DNA from: Apteryx mantelli | Lineage: Eukaryota > Chordata > Aves > Apterygiformes > Apterygidae | DNA: 64,000 nucleotides | Direction: 5' to 3' | Assembly (NCBI RefSeq): GCF_036417845.1 | Contig: NC_089981.1 | Location: 8,697,501 to 8,761,500 of the forward strand | Shown here: one piece after another, positions 9,006-22,591 of the stretch | How positions within the stretch are numbered: the stretch's first letter is position 1 | Layout: every line of letters starts with the position of its first letter | The notes under the pieces: generated by a model | Databases searched by the model: none | Told to the model about the DNA's origin: nothing | What the model saw: only the letters and a program-made list of their open reading frames with translations | Made by a program: the position numbers and the translations under genes

Positions 9006-12000
9006 TGATGTCCAGAGCCAGGTGCCAAGATGAGTGGAAAGAAAATGGAGAAAACACCTTTCTCCTTTCCTGGCACTAAGCACAGCCCTATGGGGAATTA
9101 TTTTGCAGCAGGAGGTAGCAGCAATTCTTCATTTGGACTTGTGCATTAAGTCACCTCTGGTAGTCCATTTGGCTAGGGAAACAAAAGGACATGAATGTGA
9201 TGCTAGCCAAGTTGCTGCCATGTGTGCCACTGGGTACAGAAAGTGGCAGGCTGACTCATACTAGGTTAGCAGGCCAGATGCTATTGGCCTGATCTCTGGC
9301 TTCTGCCATCTGTTGTTCCTCTTCCTTTCCCAAAGACTGTAAGACTTTGTTTACCTTCTTACCCAATACTCTTGGTTCCTGTAGTGACTACTGTTAACCC
9401 TCATTAAGCTGCCCAAGACTCCAGGCGACCGTAAAAGGACATTTAAGTTAGGGGACTATTTTCACCAAGACATTTCTTTACCAGTATTTATTCTCATTAA
9501 CTGTAGGATTTCTGTTTTCACTGTGGAGATTGCTGGCATTCTGTGCAGAGGAGATGGAGACATTAACTATGTTGCTATCAGGCCATTCCACATTTCCAGA
9601 AATTTCAGCAAAACAAAGCAAAGGACAGTAGCTGAGACAATGTCTTTCCTGACATCCGTGAGGCATAAGCTACAAATACACAGTAGAGTTGAGAGAAATG
9701 ATGAATTTGACTTGGGCCTTGGTTGAGATGATATGCTGCTATAAATCAGCATGTCTATTTGCTTCGTTTGTTTCATTTCATAGGTTCACCTTTGACTGCA
9801 GCTGCTCAGGTTAAGAAAGATGGGGCCCATCGTGACAGTGAGATTTGTCTGCCCTAAGTTATTTTCTTTAAAAGCTAGACGTCTATTTCACACCTAATCA
9901 CATCCTAAAATCAGTTCTGAGGTAGATCAGATGCATCTGTCTCCAAAGACATTCATTTTTTTCCGCAGAAGAGCCTAGAGTGACTAAGTCAGGGTTACAT
10001 TTGCCGGCTTCCATCGGCATTAAATAGATGACGTCCTCCCTCAGTTTCCCAATTCGTATATGAAGGATTTTTTTGACTGACTTGGTAATTCACTGACCTC
10101 TGTTAAAACATGCAAATTCTTGCAAAGAGGCTTTACTCACTGGATTTCCAGTGATGAAATTTCTGGTGAGATAGGACTTGGAGGGTCATCAAGAGGTCAC
10201 CCAGGACATCTTCTGTCCCTATAAAAACTTAATCGTAACCACTCCTGAGAGAAATGAGCCCAAGCTGTCCTTAAAAGACTCCTGTGATAGGAATTCTTGA
10301 CCATCCCTGGAGGATGGTGACTCTTCCTACAGCTTGAGGTTTCTTTCTTTTTTTCCTTTAATGAGGATTTCTCTTTTACTTGTTTTTTGGAATACACAGA
10401 AGTTAAAAAAGGAGAGAAAATATCTAGATTACAAACGGACTGTTTTAGCATTCACAATGCTAGGAAGCCAGAGCAGTGGACCTAATGGCCCTTTACACAT
10501 GGGAAATCCATACAACTATCAGCTTGGAGTAAGGAAGAACTCCGAGAAGCGTTAACTGGATAGGTCCATGCATATGCTTGTCCAGTTGAATACTCAGCTA
10601 CTCCTTTGACTGTTATTTCTTATGGAGAAACCCTGAAATGCCTTTGTGATATCATTATAAAAGCATTGACTGACAACTGTTTCTTTAAAATATATTTACT
10701 TAAACTTTTCAGTCAAGACAGAACTCATTCTCCTCCTTTGCCCCTTTCTTTCACGCCTTCCCTTCACCAAGCCTCCACACCTCCCTCCTCCAGCCCCAAG
10801 AGCCCTTCAGGTGGAAGATTTCCTGGGAGAGGGTTAAAGATTGGTACTTAAATGGTTTTCTTCTCAGCCCTTTGTGCAGCTGCTGGGGTATGAAAGCATC
10901 ATTCAGCACACCCAGGTCACATCATCCACACAGCCTATTAAACCACTTCTCACACAGGCAGGAAACATCAAGATACACTTGTGACACACGAAAGCAAGTA
11001 ATAAATTAGATGGGACTGGATTATACACTAACAGCCACCTCCTAAGCAAGTTTTGGAAGCTTTCCAGAAGCCATTCTATGTTCTTTAAAGGCGCTGTGCT
11101 CTAACACATTCATACCAGGGGAGACAGAAGTTGAGGAGATAAAGTTGTACAGCCTTGCACAAAAAATTAGATCTCTAAACACAGGTGAGGTAAGTTTTGC
11201 AGCTTCTCTGGCTTCTTGCTTCGCTTCGCTTTGCTTTGCTTTGCTTTGCTTTCCTCTTCCTTTTCCTTTCTTCTTGCACAAATGTGAAAATACAGAAAGA
11301 AACTTCCACTGAAGTTATCAACTGTCTCTAGTTATCTTTGGCTAGAATCATATACAGAGCTAGTTCTACAGCCGCAGATTCGATTGCTTCGATATTATTC
11401 TTTTGTTTCCCATAACCACCTGAGATTTTAGGGAAGAATGCATGCAGTAAGGAGATGGTGCAATTTCTCACCCTTTTTGAGATGTTAAGAGTACACATGA
11501 GATTCATTTTATTTTGCAGCTGATTGCATTATGTCATATAGCTCAGGTCTACCCCTGCAAAGGCACTTGAAGAGATAAGCCATAAGTGGTGGCAATCCTC
11601 TACTGAATTAGTCATTCTAGTAATCCTCTTGGAGTCAACAGTAAGAAACAGGTACCTGCAACACATGATTCATCACATCTACAAGTAGACTGGTCAGGTG
11701 TAATATGCCTAGCTTAGGTATAGGTGCCTACATGACTTAAGGCGATGAGATGAGATCAGACAGATGGGTAGTTTGTTAAATGCAGTTTGGCGGTGATGGA
11801 AAGGAACTTATCAAGCAAGATACATGGTCGAGCTGTCTGAATTGTGAATCGGTCCTTTTGTAGATGCACACCTTGTTTTTAGCTCAGGAGTTTGCCATCT
11901 GCTGGTATTCAGGCATACAGTTTCCCCTGACCATTTCTCTCTCGGTCACTCCTTTCTGACTGCCTAAATATGGCCCTGCGATTGCTGTGGTATGCTTCCA

Positions 12001-13135
12001 GTGATGCTCTGGCTTGGATGGAGCCCAGCTATTTCTTTTCGACTGGGTACTGCACAGCCATAAAGGTGTGCTCATTTCATCCCTGTCATTTATTCTGTTG
12101 AGAAGTCTACGTCATTGCTCAATGGAAGGAAGAGGGGTAGAAAGGATCACAACTTGGTAAGACGAGGGAGAAACTGATCTCCCGTTGTTCTTACTGATCC
12201 TTTTCCTTGTAGAAATATCTGAAGGGGAACCATCCATGTAAATTTTACCCTTCTGCTTGAAAAACTTTCATCTAGTGTAAGTACAACTGTAAGCATAGGA
12301 AAAGTCCCTAACTTTGCCCACTTCCTCTCTCGGCTTCACTTTGTGGGTTTGAAAGTAATCTTGGGTTTTCTCAGTTTCAGTGTTTCCTGTGGATGCTTCA
12401 TCACTTTGTGCCTGCACGAGAATTTCTGATTATGCTGCAGATTGAAGTAGTTGGTAGATAACTTGGCTTAACTGAATCATTCCGCCAGTTCCGCCAATGT
12501 GAAGTACTACATTAAGTAATATGTGTAATTTTTTTCCCCTCCATGATAGATAACCTTCCCAGAACTCATTTTTCCGCCTGTGACATTTCATATTTACGTT
12601 TCAAAATGTATATAGACAAGAGAGTTCTTTTCTCTGCATGTGGGTATATTTCCCTTCTAAACAAGAATTCAAAGATCATGTGTACTTATAAAGCAAATCA
12701 TCATTCTGAGCAATATTTCCAGGTATTCTTAAAGACATCCATTTTACAAAGATTGCTGTCAGGGACTTTGTCTCCCCTGAGGGCAAACATGCTGCATTAT
12801 CTGCCTTGTAGTGCCCAAGGTGAACACTCTGGCTTTGTCCTTAGTGCATGGAAGGCTACTAGCCATGGAGCCAGTCTTTCAAAATCCTGGAGCACCAGGA
12901 TTAAGGAACATATCACAGAGTGCACCTATCTCCGTGCCACCAAAGCCATGGCAGAAGCTTTGTACTGTGGAGAATTAAATAGCCGTTAAAAAAAAATACA
13001 TGACAGAAACTAAACACTTCATAAGCTTAATACTAATGCTATATCTTTCTTGGTTTGTATCCACTTCTGATATAGAACTCATTATTAATAATGAAAAAAT
13101 GCTGATGAATCATGTGTCTGTCTTTGTTTTCCCAG
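9006..13135. other. Non-coding intergenic stretch upstream of the intact OR
   Basis: No gene is recognised. It includes a short pyrimidine microsatellite of TTCGC/TTTGC units at about 11218-11252 and a possible, very worn CR1 3' end near 10170-10200 that I do not annotate. The final 20 bases (T-rich, ending CCCAG at 13135) look like a 3' splice site for the OR coding exon. Confidence 0.5.
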
Positions 13136-13178
13136 GTGTGTAAGCTGTATATTGCATATTGCCACCCGACTGACCAAC

Positions 13179-14114
13179 ATGGAGAATGTAAGCAGTGTGA
13201 AGGAATTCATTCTTCTGGGCCTTTCAAAGAACCAAGGGGTGCAGAAAATATGTTTTGTGGTGTTTTTGTTCTTCTATATTGTTACTGTGGCAGGAAATCT
13301 GCTCATCGTTGTCACTGTAGTCAGCAGTCAACGTCTGAACTCCCCCATGTATTTCTTTCTCTGCCACCTGTCCATTGCAGATCTTTGCTTCTCTTCTGCC
13401 ACAGCTCCCAAAATGATTGCTGACTTCCTTGTTGAGAAGAAAACCATTTCCTTTGGGGGTTGCATGGCACAGCTATTTTGGGAACATATCTCCGGCGGCG
13501 CTGAGGTCTTCATCCTCACAGTGATGGCCTATGATCGCTACTTTGCCATATGCAGACCCCTGCACTACACCACCCTCATGACCAGGCGTGTGTGTGGCTG
13601 GATGGTGATGGGTTCATGGGTGGGGGGCTTTGTGCACTCCCTGGTGCAGACCCTCGTAACCGTTAGCCTCCCTTTTTGCGGCCCCAACAAAATTGACCAC
13701 TACCTCTGTGATGTCCGTCCCCTACTACAACTGGCCTGTACCGACACCTATGTTGCGGGCGTCATTGTCGTTGCCAATACTGGAATGATTTGTTTGGTCT
13801 CTTTCATCATCCTGGTCACATCCTACATGGTCATTTTGTTATCCTTGAAAAGACGAACGTCCGAAGGGAGGAACAAAGCCCTCTCCACCTGTGGGTCCCA
13901 CATTACTGTGGTGATTCTCTTCTTTGGGCCATGCACATTCACCTACACACGCCCATCCAGCAGTCTCTCGGAGGAGAAGAGGTTAGCTGTGTTTTACACT
14001 GTCATCACGCCCATGCTGAACCCACTCATCTACACACTGAGAAATGAGGAGATGAAAAGTGCCATGAGAAAACTGTGGAATAGAAAAGTCTGGAGTGAAA
14101 AGGGTGAGGTGTAG
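13179..14114 (+). CDS. Intact olfactory receptor, family-4-like (class II)
   Basis: This is a single uninterrupted 311-residue seven-transmembrane receptor, the usual OR length. Visible hallmarks are an N-terminal glycosylation site N3-V-S, GN in TM1 (39-40), PMYFF (56-60), MAYDRY at the end of TM3 (116-121), loop cysteines C95 and C177 for the conserved disulfide, SY in TM5 (215-216), KALSTCGSH entering TM6 (233-241) and PMLNPLIYTLRN in TM7 (278-289). The ACTDTY stretch in extracellular loop 2 and the overall wording fit OR4 receptors. It would couple to Golf in olfactory neurons; the ligand is unknown. I chose Met at 13179 because MENVSSVKEF is the normal OR start; an in-frame Met at 13152 would add nine residues. 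A T-rich CCCAG acceptor ends at 13135, consistent with a spliced 5' UTR and intronless coding exon. Its closest relative in the window is the pseudogene at 18.7 kb. Confidence 0.93.
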   Translation: MENVSSVKEFILLGLSKNQGVQKICFVVFLFFYIVTVAGNLLIVVTVVSSQRLNSPMYFFLCHLSIADLCFSSATAPKMIADFLVEKKTISFGGCMAQLFWEHISGGAEVFILTVMAYDRYFAICRPLHYTTLMTRRVCGWMVMGSWVGGFVHSLVQTLVTVSLPFCGPNKIDHYLCDVRPLLQLACTDTYVAGVIVVANTGMICLVSFIILVTSYMVILLSLKRRTSEGRNKALSTCGSHITVVILFFGPCTFTYTRPSSSLSEEKRLAVFYTVITPMLNPLIYTLRNEEMKSAMRKLWNRKVWSEKGEV

Positions 14115-14117
14115 AAC

Positions 14118-17100
14118 TGTGGTAACATTTTCTCAGGAGCTGAGAAAATCGAGTCTCTCTCACTACAATTCCATTTTGGAAAATTTACTGAAAGCTCCCT
14201 TTTGAAGAAAAGCTTGGTTTTAGCTGTTGCAGTAGTTAGGAAGACACTGAAAGCTCATGTTTTGATTGGAATGGCATTGTAAACTCTGTGACTAGCAGGG
14301 CTTCCCTTTATGTTCTCTTTTTGAATAGCACAGGCCCAGGACTGGGGCTTCCAAGCACTGCTGAGACACCAGCAAATAAAGAAATGAATGCTATCAAAAA
14401 TATTAAAATGTGTTCCAGGCAGAGCATCCTGTTAGTCCGAGCTCTCCCAGATGTAAACTTTCCGTCAGACAAACTCCATCTACTCTGTAATCTACTCAGC
14501 TAGGAAACGATGGCCCAAGGTGTCTGCAAGGCCTTCAAGGTCCCCTGCTGCTGGAAGCAATTGTACCAAAGGCTTCCTTCCCCTTTTCTTTGGAGTAAAT
14601 GCCTTCTTAGGAGTACTGCATTGTCATATGCTGAATCCATGGGTTAGCAATTAAACTGCTGATATTAGATGCTGGTTGGGTCATTTGCTGATGCAGATGA
14701 TATGAGGAGAAGCTTCTCCCCTTCCCATTCCAGTGCAACTCTCTGCCTTTCTGTAGTAGTTCCCCTATCACTAATGCCCTCCTTCCTAGCCATCCCCTCT
14801 GCCCTTCATCTCTGCCTCAGATTTTGCATTTTACTGTTTAGACTAATAGAGAATCAAAGATCCAAGTGAAAGATAAATTGCTCACCGTAGGAAATTGTCG
14901 CCACCAAAGAAAGTATTGGGGGGCAAAGAAAGCATTGGGGGGCACAATTTTATGTGTCAATGAAAAAAAAGAGTTATCTGGGAATAATTCCTGTACGCAG
15001 GATAACTCCTAGCACAACAGGGCACATCTACAGGCCCAGGCAAAGGAAGGAACATGTATTCCAAGGGAATAGCTGGAGCAGCTACTACTGCAGGAAGGAA
15101 GAGAAGAAATGTGAAGATGGAAGATTAAATCATCTCAGAGCCAGTCACAGCTGCCACAGGGAGGTTAGTTGTAGCAGCTAAGGTTCTCCACAAGGACGAA
15201 GGAGCCACGAGGAGCCGCGGGACCCTGACTCCTACCTTGCCAGGAGGAAAAGAGCAAATCAGGTGCGTGAGGGAGAAAGACATCTGTGTAATGCACTCTG
15301 AAAGTAACTAAAGCACTTTCTTTTTTCTTCCTTCACTTCACGTTCCCTATAAACACTTGCTTGCACTTGTGTTGCACCTTAACATGGCTTAAGTGTGATT
15401 CAAGATAAGAAGGTGTTCCCTGCAGAGGAGAGCGGCAGATCTACAGACCAAACCCTGGGACAATGTCGCAAATGCTCTGGTTCCCTGAATGTCCTCTGCT
15501 CTATGCAGGGGGTGGCAGAGTGGGTTCCCATTTCACAGGCATGCACCAGTACACTGAAGATGTCTCAGTGTCTTCTCCTCACCGTGGTGGGTTATGTGGA
15601 TGGCAGCCAGCAGGACGGAACTGGGATAAATCCCGATTCTCAAGGCTTAGAGGGATAGTGTCCCTCAGGCCTGGGCCAGCATGTCCCTCACCCAGCATTC
15701 ACACTCTGTGGACACAGCTAAAGGTGGGATCATCCCCACCTATTTGTAGCAGTCTAAATTCTTCATGCAATGAAGGACAGTTGTCTAGCTGAGCACCATT
15801 GTCAACAGAGAGGGACAGGCGCCTTCAGAGGTTGGTCTGTCTCACCTGGGGTGGGGCAGGTAGAAAGACAGATGGGGCCCACTGACCCCCTTCATACTGA
15901 AACTGCTGAGGGGTTAGGGCACACGGCCAGTTCAAGCTAAGGCTTATAATTTTAAAACTGTTTGTTTTTTTTAAAATGTTTTGGGGAAGAATGCCATGAT
16001 TTTTCTGATTTCTCTTCCGGCTGCTGGATGCTAGCAGGCAACAGCGGGACCATAGCTTATGGAAGGCGTCAACAACAACAACAACATTTGATTCCTCTAC
16101 ACATTGGCCCAGATTCTTATAATGACTTAATATGAGGACTAACCAGCTGCTTCTGTATTTTGCATTGCCTGAGTAAAAATACCTGGCAAGTAGTGAGGCC
16201 TGACCACAAACATTTTTGAAGTCTTGAAATAATTTTCTCGTTTACTTCTTGTTTCAAACGTGTACAGACCAGATGTCTAAGTGCCAACAGTCATATAGCA
16301 CAGTTCTGATATTTATTTATGCTGCAAACATGCAATGGTAAGAGCAAGTTAATAAGAAATAAGAAAGCATATGTGAAATATTGGCTTGGAAGGGAAAAAA
16401 TATCTGACACGTGTAAGAGACATCTTTACTCAAAAAATGTTTGATTGCAAGGGTAATGTGAACACAAACTCTTGCAAATGGTCAGCCATGACATTGATTT
16501 TAAATAGAAATGTTTCCAAAAGAAGCACATAGCTAATACTAAATGAAGTCCATTTATCTAGACAGCTCTGGAAAGGAAGCAAGAAAGCAAGCAACCCCCC
16601 CACAATGTGACATGGTCTAGGTGATCACGCTCCAGAGTCACCCTGTAGAGATTACTCTAATAGCTGTCCAAAATATATATTTTATCTCCTTGTCCACTGA
16701 TTCTTTCTGACAAAGAAAACTTCACATGCCTCTGCGATCTCATTGCTTCTGGTAAGCTTGTGCTTCTGCTGTGCAATTTACTTGAAATATTTCTGCCACA
16801 ACTTCCCCATCTGGAGAGAGACAGAGAGTTGTTCTTGCAGATGCTCTTGGAAGTTGTTTTTGCAGAATGAGAAATGGAGCTAGACATTCAGGCTGTCCGT
16901 TTCATCCTCTGTAGTTTCCAGCCCTGGCAGAGATGTGGACTGCTCTCGTGACACATAAGAAGCAGCTTGAAGCTGAGAGGTTTTGATGAAACTGCCTGAA
17001 GTGGTCCGAGAGGTCATCAGAGGAGAATAGCAGGCAAACTGTTGGAGACTAGCAAATATAAACTGTGTAAGTTTTCTGATCTTGCTTCTTTGTTTTGTTC

Positions 17101-18712
17101 AAGCATGACTATGAAATCCTGCCTTTGAAAAGAGGCATTACTGTTGAGTGACTTTTGTGAGGTGCATTTTATGAAGTAGAAAGAACTCAATTTTTTTTTT
17201 ACCCTTTGTTTTAATTGGTGTCTTCTTTGCTTATTTTTCAGTTATACGCCATTTCCAGAAATATCTGTCAAAAGGAAGTTTCTGGTGTTACAGAGTCAAG
17301 GAGTCAATAGGTAGCTGCAGCACTGCCTATGTACTCAATCTTAACTTGTCCCCTCTAGCTGTACACATCGTGGCAACAATGCTCTTAACACACATGCTTT
17401 GGGCCTCCCCACACTGCTTTCCCTCTGCCCATGGAGTGGCATGGAGATAGGGCTGGAGACACGAAAGAATATTTCCTCTGCTGCTGAAGTTGGAGGGTGG
17501 AAGAGGCAGAGATCTCGTGAGAAAGAACTGATTGACCTGTGATTGTGGAACAGGATTAAGAGCCCAAAGGACTTGCCGGTATTGTGGACACTGTTATGCA
17601 GCTCTTGCCGTCTATCTTTTCAGTGTAGAAACTGAACACTAGTGATACTTGCGTACTGCACTAGAGTGCAGCAAAGGTGAATACAAGGGTGTTGGTGAGT
17701 AAAGGAGATTCAGCAGCGGTGTATTTATTACCCCAGGGGCATCACAGGTGTGTTTATGGGGATTTCCATAGTCCAGAACTTGGCTGAGGTGTACAAAAAC
17801 CTTACTGACACATCGTTAATGCAGATTATCTCCAGTATTCACCCATGTACTGTAGGAAAGGTGGTCTGAGGAAATACAAGCCCGCTCTTTTGGAGACTGA
17901 GGTCGCAACCCAGAAACTCATGAGCAATAACTGGAACCCATCCACACAAGATGTAGCCCAGTACAGCACATATAGAACAATGACTCTCCTGCTTCAGGTT
18001 TCCTGGCATGCCTTGAACATGGTCTGATTTCACTTAGGGCGCCTTAAAGACAGTTTGTGCCTAAAGGCACATCTCTGCTAAACAGACATGAGGTAGGTGT
18101 CCACTTTACCTCCTCCAGAAGGATCTACACTGATAGCTGAAGTGATGTTAATTAGCCAGCTGCCTTGTGTCATGATGTGAATACTGATGGTTGCACAAAA
18201 ATGCATGGACATTCTACCAGAGTCAGAGAGCAATAGCAAGGACTAGTTCTGTTGAATTCCTTCAGAGGGTTGAAAAAGAAGGTACGTTCACTGCTTGAGC
18301 AGAATTCCTTAGGGGATGACTAACGTGTTGAGACTCAAATCAAAACATGCACTATCCTTCTCAGTCAGGTTTTCGTTTCCAAATCAACACTTCAAAAGTG
18401 GATGTTTAGGGAACCTAGTGACTAGTCTTCCTTTTTAAAAGGGGCAAAGATCAGAAATATGAATCTGGAGGATATTTCCACCAACTCCCTCAAATAAATG
18501 AACGGAGCTCGCTATTACACACTTCAGTAATACATTCTGAGTTAGATATCAACTGTCACTCCTTGAGAGAAGCATTGACTTTGAAAGGAAACTTTCCCCA
18601 AAAGGCATAAAAGGGAATACATTGATATTGAACATACCAGTGATCAATATGGATGTGTACTGATAGCACTGTGTTTCTAATGCCATCTCAGGTGGCTTTA
18701 TTCTGTGCTTCA
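14118..18712. other. Non-coding stretch between the two OR4-like loci
   Basis: No gene is recognised. It contains a perfect-to-near-perfect direct repeat (AAAGAAAG[T/C]ATTGGGGGGCA twice, about 14906-14944) and a short CAA run near 16070-16087. The end is a pyrimidine-rich stretch ending in CAG at 18713, similar to the acceptor before the intact OR. Confidence 0.5.
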
Positions 18713-18713
18713 G

Positions 18714-19540
18714 GTCCTGTCTACGTGACGTATGTGAAGAACAAGAACAATGTGACGGAGTTTGTCTTCCAGGGACTCACACAAGATGATGCATTAGCAA
18801 AAGTATCCTTCACATTCTTCTTAGTCTTCTATGCCACTGTTATTCTTGGAAACCTGCTTATCATCCTCACTATACAGAACAGTCAACAGCTGGACTCTCC
18901 CATGTACTTCTTCCTGAGCTGCTTGTCCTTTGTAGATATCAGTTACTCTACTGTCACTGTTCCCAAACTCATTTGTGACCTTCTTGCTGAAAAGAAGACC
19001 ATCTCTTTTGTGGGCTGCATAGCACAGCTCTTTGGGGTCCATCTCTTTGCCTGCACGGAGATGTTCATCCTCATAGCAATGGCGTATGATCGTTACACTG
19101 CTATATGCAAGCCGCTTCATTACACAAGCATTATGAACAAGCATGTGTGTGGCCGGCTGGTGGCAGCTTCGTGGGTGGGAGGCTGTGTGCACTCCCTGGT
19201 GCAGACCCTGCTGACCGCTCAGCTAGTGTTTTGTGGGCCCAATGAGATCGACCACTACTTCTGTGATGTACACGCTTTGCTGAAGCTGGCCTGCACTGAC
19301 ACCTACGTGATTGGTTGCATCGTGGTTGCCAATAGTGGTCTGATTTCCTCGGGCTCTTTTGCTTGTTCTTGTTGTGTCCTATGTCATTATTTTGGTCTCT
19401 TTGAGGACACACTCTTCCAAAGGGCGTCTCAAAGCACTCTCTACCTGCACCTCCCATATCACTGTTGCACTTCTGTTCCTTGGGCCATGCATTTTCATCT
19501 ATATGCGCTCTTCCACCATCTTCTCAGCAGACAAGAGTAG
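18714..19540 (+). pseudogene. Olfactory receptor pseudogene, family-4-like, sister of the intact OR
   Basis: The reading frame gives TM1 to TM5 of an OR4-type receptor: NNVTEF near the start, GN in TM1, PMYFF, MAYDRY, the ACTDTY loop and HYFCDV. Three defects are visible. The codon where the start Met is expected (18734-18736, before KNKNNVTEF) is GTG; the only upstream in-frame ATG (18653) lies on the other side of the probable splice acceptor. Near 19347-19360, in TM5, a one-base gain or two-base loss in a T-rich run shifts the frame; the next frame continues with [18 protein letters not shown] and KALSTCTSH. After the ADKS residues in extracellular loop 3 (about 19536) the frame stops and TM7 is missing. 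It lies about 5 kb downstream of the intact OR in the same orientation, as a tandem duplicate would. It is not expected to make a receptor. Confidence 0.88.
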
Positions 19541-22500
19541 AACTGAAACTAAATTCAAGGTTTCATGTAGCTCTCATCTTTCTTTGGAAATTGTCAGTCA
19601 CAAGGATGTGAGCATATTGTCACCAGTCAAACCCAAGCCTTTGGGGTGGTATTGTGGCTTTTACCTTTAGACACCTTAGAGCTGTGTAAGTCTCAGGTCT
19701 TGGCTTCTCCTGGCATTAAGGGGAATAACTAAGTATTTTGAGAGGTTATGCTTTCCCACTAGCTCCTACGAGCTTCAGAGAGTGGTGTCTGCTCACGTTT
19801 CTACACAAAAAAAGTGATGGTGGTGCTAAGCTTCCAAGAGAAAGTAAATCCTTCAGTGTGGCACAGCACAAGCAGGTTTCATCTCACATATATTGGTGTG
19901 CTGACATGAGGCGCCTCAACTTGAGAGAGCTGCTGAAGACAGCAAGAGACCTTTGAGGGGACTAAGATTCATTGCATGGTAAAATAGGAGCATGAGAGGA
20001 GCAGGATGCTGCACTAGGTGTCTGCCTTACAGTGAAGGGTGACATACACCGTACTAGACTTTCCAAGGCTCCCAGGAACACTGATGGACACAGAGGCCGT
20101 TCCCCGATGCCAGGCATTCACTCCGATTTTCATCAGTCTGTGCCAACCTGGTGTCTCTGGGAACGCTTCATTTAAAGGAGCTCTGCTAACACCTTTCCAA
20201 GGCCTTGACCTTATGTCATAGCTGAGCTTTATAATCTATCAGAGCAGCAATCCAAGCACGGTTAAATACCATAGTCAATGATGGAGCCACAATCCAGTTC
20301 AATTGTCGGGACATTTTTCACCGCTTTATTTAGAGACTGGATGAAGTTTCATACTTTGGCCAGTCGTCTGGTGCTTTACACTATAAAGATCTAAGGAATA
20401 GGTATCTCAGTGGAAATATGGGTATCTAATATCTCTCCATACTCCATAAGATATAACCTAAATCCTAGCTGAACACTGAAAATTTCCCTAAAATTCTTAA
20501 CAGTACTGTTCTTGATCCATCGAGTTTTCCTCAACTGTTTGCAGCAGGGAAACCCCCAAATGCCCCTAGGACCTCCTGACTCTGGGCAATGCTGTTCTAC
20601 CGCAAATGGACTTACTTTAGCATTGCTGTCATGACAAGTGATTCAAGGCCGGGATTTTCCCAAATCTCCTCCTGCAACTGAGATTTGGGGAAGGGAAGAA
20701 GAGGAACAGGATTCTGGATGTTGGATCAGAAGGCTTTCTTAGAAAAGCAAACTGTAGATTTGAAGAGACAGCAGCTCTTTAACATTTTAAATTCCCTAAT
20801 TTTGTCTGGGTTTCTCGAGGTGGAGACTAAGGGATAGGTGAATGCAGGGCTTAGATGAATGTGGGGCTTCGGAAAATCTGTTCTTTTTGATGATATTTGT
20901 CAGAAAGCATATTTAGGTTTGAGATTGTGATTCTTGATTGAAACATGCTGCCGGTTCTGCTGATGCTTAGCTCGAGATGGCTTTGACTATCTTAAACATC
21001 AGTGCAGAGAGAGGTGTGCAGACATGACTCATTGCTGTGCAGGGAAGCTCTTTGATGACAACCTCCCTGTCTTTTTCTGGAAGAGTAGTAGTGTACATTG
21101 CTCTTCCCAGAGACCTGTAAACATACACAGGAAAATAAAATGATGCCTGTGATTTCTTTTCAAGCTATTTCCTTCCTGTGAGCTGGGAGTCCACTGAAAG
21201 AGACAATTTTGGACACCTCAGAAATCTGGTTTAAAAATCTCACTTCTCTGTTCAAGATAAGGACAACGCAACATTGATACGTGTAAAAACTGTGAACTTC
21301 ACATATCTGATGATACTTAATAATCAGAAACAAGAGATAAACCTTGAGCTTCAGCCTCTGCAGCAACAGAAAGCTGACAACTAGCAGGACCAAAGGGCTA
21401 CATTTTCCTGAGACTTGTAAAATCCTTCTTTAGGGTGCCATAGATGACCACAGGGACACAATCTTTGCTAGAGTTATGCACAGCTTTAAGGAGAGGAAGT
21501 CAGGGGAAATAACAGCCCTAACAGGCTTGCAGTGAAATGCAAAGGGAATCCGCAAGACCTCTTTCCATCCCCCTTTGACTGTAAACCTTATGCAGAGGCA
21601 GGAACCTCTCACCTGTCTGAGATTAATTCTGTCACTTTCAGCTCAATAAAGATTTCAACTCTTTCTGCCAACTGAGGGACAGCATTTGTAAACTCAGCCA
21701 GAAGAGATGAAACATCGTTTAGCGCTAGAACACCTATCCTTAGAGCTAGCTTAGTTGAATTGATAAAAGGATTCCAAAGCCTTTCCCAACTTTCTCATCT
21801 CCCAGAAATGATTGGTCGTTTATTCTCAAAATCACATTGATGCCAGACATGTAGTTGGTAAGTCACCATCTTATTCCGTCATTCTTTTAAGTGAAAGAAC
21901 ATTGCAGCTTGATTAACTTTCAGATTATGTCCAGTGTCCTTGAAATAACCACCAATTCACTCAGTTGCCTCAAGTGGATTACTGATATGTGGAGATGAAA
22001 AGCAGGAATAAGGTCTTGTTACTTCACAATGGTAGCAAAATTAGAAGTCAATCTTTTTTGCATTTCTGTAGTTTTTTCATGTTTCCAGGCAGAAGGGGAA
22101 AAAAGGAGGTAGTAATGAGTGACAGAAGAGGGAGATTTAACAGAAGAGGGACAGTTACTTTCCCTAGTGTTTGGGGGGCAAAAACACGGGTGTGTGTTCT
22201 CCAAGATTTCCTTTCCAGAACTTCAGGTTCTGTGTGTTGCACTGGAAGAGGCTACTCCTTTCAAATACTGAAGACGTAGCAGAAATGGCCGTAAATTCAA
22301 ATCACATTTCTTTTCTCCTCTTGAATATCTCTGAAAGCTTTTTCTCATCTTGACGGACCGGTGGTTTTCCTACATGAGCAAACGTTCCTAGTAGAACAGA
22401 GAACTGCAATTCTGTGCCACGCACTCCTCAGGCAGGAGTCCTGTTTGTGCTTGGAACTTGCAAGTTAAAAGTCAGGATTCCTCCAGCTTTCAGCAGCAGA

Positions 22501-22590
22501 GGAACACAGTCTTTCAAGATAGAAGTTGCAGATACAACCAGTTAAAAGTCCACCTAAAAGCACTTCTAACAATTAAGTACCTTTCTGAAT
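19541..22590. other. Non-coding stretch before the left arm of the inverted duplication
   Basis: Short open frames only, none recognised. An isolated AATAAA occurs near 21644. Whether the duplication extends leftward into this stretch cannot be seen, because the right arm runs off the window at the position corresponding to about 22,839. Confidence 0.45.
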
Positions 22591-22591
22591 C

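Noticed and set aside
10170..10200. Phrase resembling a CR1 3' end (GGAGGGTCATCAAGAGGTC)
   Set aside because: Too short and diverged, without the terminal ATTCTATGA-type repeat.
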